The translations under genes and the position numbers were made by a program. Below are positions 6,082-6,458 of a stretch of 6,458 bases of DNA, piece after piece. The notes beneath the pieces were generated by a model. The model was not told where the DNA came from and made no database searches. It saw only the letters and a list, made by a program, of their open reading frames with translations. Within the stretch, counting starts at the first letter, position 1, and the number at the start of each line of letters is the position of its first letter. The stretch spans positions 1 to 6,458 of the forward strand of contig DVLR01000044.1 in NCBI GenBank assembly GCA_018715425.1. Reading direction: 5' to 3'. The stretch is from Candidatus Merdenecus merdavium (GTDB taxonomy: Bacteria > Bacillota > Clostridia > Lachnospirales > Lachnospiraceae).

Positions 6082-6458
6082 ACATGTTCTTATTTCTATA
6101 TTTTAATAATAGCTTTTGAATGCGATCGCTTGGATTTAATAGACTGCTAATGGAAGCGTCGTGATTCAATGTATCAATGATATAAGCAATGTATTTACTT
6201 AAATCACAGTTAATATAGTAAGGTTTTTCCAATAATTCTGGAGTTTGGTAAATAAGGTTTGTAGTCAAAATACGGTCAAACAGACCTTTTTCATAAGCTT
6301 CGTCAAATCTCTTTAATCCATTAGTAAATAGACCAAAAGTAGAGAATACGAAGATACGTCTAGCTTTTCTTCTTTTTAATTCTGTAGCAACTTCGATAAT
6401 GCTATCGCCAGAAGAGATCATATCATCGATGATGATCACATCTTTACCTTCTACGCTA
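6080..6458 (-). CDS. prs: Ribose-phosphate pyrophosphokinase, C-terminal part
   Basis: PRPP synthetase transfers pyrophosphate from ATP to ribose 5-phosphate, giving the precursor of nucleotides, histidine and tryptophan. Only the last 125 or so codons lie in the window. The frame is open through the window edge (SVEGKDVIIIDDM...), so the N-terminal two thirds are missing, and the internal GTG at 6439 is not the start. The phosphoribosyltransferase-type PRPP loop is VIIIDDMISSGDSI, where most bacterial enzymes have DDMIDTGGTI. The following FVFSTFGLFTNGLKRFDEAYEKG and LLEKPYYINCDLSKYIAYIIDTLNHD fit the longer form of this enzyme that I recall from Lachnospiraceae and related Clostridia. It is convergent with nfo and ends 85 bases from it. 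The family is well supported; the subtype is from memory. Confidence 0.88.
   Translation of the reverse strand, partial: SVEGKDVIIIDDMISSGDSIIEVATELKRRKARRIFVFSTFGLFTNGLKRFDEAYEKGLFDRILTTNLIYQTPELLEKPYYINCDLSKYIAYIIDTLNHDASISSLLNPSDRIQKLLLKYRNKNM

Overview
The window comes from a low-GC, AT-rich Gram-positive genome, most likely an anaerobic member of the Clostridia. The clues are strong AGGAGG-type ribosome binding sites, sigma-A-like promoters with a TATAAT-type -10 box, a rubrerythrin gene, and a ribose-phosphate pyrophosphokinase whose C-terminal part resembles the form I associate with Lachnospiraceae and relatives. Genus cannot be read from this sequence. No phage, insertion sequence, CRISPR array, tRNA or rRNA was seen; the region looks chromosomal.

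Layout: (1) 24-563 (+), a rubrerythrin-family protein with an intact rubredoxin-like tail but a damaged diiron site, followed by a rho-independent terminator (611-645). (2) 740-2270, a self-contained asparaginyl-tRNA synthetase unit: promoter, a short leader with mutually exclusive hairpins that overlap the ribosome binding site, asnS (836-2227), and a strong terminator. (3) 2315-5994, a DNA-repair block on the + strand: a promoter; an SbcD/YhaO-like metallophosphoesterase nuclease (2384-3436); a tightly coupled small SbcC/YhaN-like ABC-type ATPase (3441-5006); a second promoter; and endonuclease IV, nfo (5164-5994). (4) A bidirectional terminator (6020-6081) between nfo and the convergent C-terminal part of prs on the - strand (6080-6458, running off the window).

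How the genes work together: the nuclease and ATPase are expected to form a Mre11-Rad50/SbcCD-type complex that processes DNA ends, and endonuclease IV cuts at abasic and oxidised 3' ends. The block is therefore a coherent DNA-damage module. The rubrerythrin may relate to oxidative stress but has its own terminator and lies outside the repair block.

The three most notable points are the ATPase, in which a hydrophobic hairpin sits where SbcC/Rad50 carries a zinc hook; the rubrerythrin, which has lost two conserved iron-ligand glutamates; and the two-state leader in front of asnS. The gaps at 564-835, 2228-2383, 5007-5163 and 5995-6079 are all under 300 bases and are accounted for by terminators, promoters and leaders.
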